DNA of 7,790 nucleotides from Chlamydiota bacterium (GTDB lineage Bacteria > Chlamydiota > Chlamydiia > Chlamydiales > Rhabdochlamydiaceae): NCBI GenBank assembly GCA_027348355.1, contig DAIEPN010000222.1, positions 1 to 7,790 of the forward strand. The letters are read 5' to 3'. Positions 7,536-7,790 of the stretch are shown here, piece by piece. Numbering within the stretch: position 1 is the first letter of the stretch; the number at the start of each line of letters is the position of its first letter. The notes beneath the pieces are model-generated. The model ran no database searches and was not told the origin of the DNA. It worked only from the letters and a program-made list of their open reading frames with translations. A program made the position numbers and the translations under genes.

Positions 7536-7790
7536 TACAAAACACTTTTCTCATTTATCAGATTCCCAATGGGAAACAATTAAGAAATTGGTTAATTGGA
7601 CTCCACCTCCTCAGAGAGGAGTTCCTCGAGCAGATTTTAGAAAGATTTGGAATTCGATTCTTTTTGTTTTAACTAGAGGATGTCGTTGGTCAGATATTTC
7701 TATAGATGCAAACCTCTACTGTTCAAAATCAACAGCCAATCGTTGGCTTGTTATCCTAAAAAAGGCTCATGTTTTCGATAGAGTGTTAAG
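7531..7790 (+). CDS. IS5-family transposase, N-terminal part (3' end outside window)
   Basis: The frame opens just after TAA 7528-7530 and runs to the window edge with no further stop, about 86 codons. The reading HLSDSQWETIKKLV, then a proline-rich PPPQRGVPRAD, FRKIWNSILFVLTRGCRWSDI and KSTANRWLVILKKA match the N-terminal domain of IS5-family transposases (the DUF4096 type: L-S/T-D-x-Q-W, G-x-P-R-x-D, I-L-x-x-L-x-x-G-C-x-W). This domain is a helix-turn-helix that binds the element ends; the DDE catalytic domain would be downstream. There is no ATG, GTG or CTG in frame before the domain. The most likely start is ATT at 7534, 6 bases after GGAGG; a TTG inside the domain would truncate it. The family call is firm, the start is not. 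Whether the full gene is intact cannot be seen. Confidence 0.85.
   Translation, partial: MITKHFSHLSDSQWETIKKLVNWTPPPQRGVPRADFRKIWNSILFVLTRGCRWSDISIDANLYCSKSTANRWLVILKKAHVFDRVL

Larger units (their letters stand above)
7500..7790 (+). mobile_element. Left part of an IS5-type insertion sequence
   Basis: The transposase start at about 7531-7534 marks the left part of an insertion sequence that continues beyond the window. The left terminal inverted repeat cannot be found because its partner is outside; the true end lies somewhere between the kinase start (7469) and the hairpin at 7507. The coordinate given is therefore approximate. Confidence 0.55.

Overview
The window looks like a piece of a Chlamydiae chromosome, most likely an environmental or amoeba/arthropod-associated lineage (Parachlamydia-, Simkania- or Rhabdochlamydia-like). 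The reasons are a tilS-ftsH pair as in Chlamydia, an FtsH of 919 residues with the oversized periplasmic domain of chlamydial FtsH, low GC, a membrane protein with paired hydrophobic segments, a eukaryote-like protein kinase gene, and an IS5-type transposase. No database search was possible, so this is recognition by motif and gene order.

Layout. 1-1214 (+): tilS, cut at its 5' end by the window edge. 1215-1361: short gap with a good candidate promoter for ftsH. 1362-4121 (+): ftsH, complete. 4138-4169: strong hairpin, a shared terminator between ftsH and the convergent gene. 4160-5359 (-): a 399-residue membrane protein of unknown function. 5360-5677: very AT-rich gap with short repeats and a minus-strand terminator. 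5678-7469 (-): one protein kinase gene that now lies in pieces. 7470-7533: short divergent gap. About 7531-7790 (+): 5' part of an IS5-family transposase gene, cut by the window edge.

The main result is the kinase locus. Two apparently separate minus-strand ORFs (6426-7469 and 5931-6371) are in the same reading frame and separated only by one TAA codon. The N-lobe (glycine loop, AIK lysine) is in the first and the catalytic core (SDVKTNN, DLG, SPE, DMWDLG) in the second. The second ORF then hits a run of ten C. Losing one C, or gaining two, puts it into a frame that stays open for a further 96 residues, carries the expected kinase C-terminus with its conserved arginine, and stops 34 bases before a terminator hairpin. 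The intact ancestor would be 596 residues. It is either a decaying pseudogene or, less likely given the extra stop, a locus whose C-tract is still slipping.

The left half is conserved housekeeping (tRNA-Ile lysidine synthesis, membrane protein quality control). The right half is accessory: a lineage-specific membrane protein, a broken signalling gene and an insertion sequence abutting its 5' end. In Chlamydia, ftsH is followed by pnp, so the accessory block begins exactly after ftsH.
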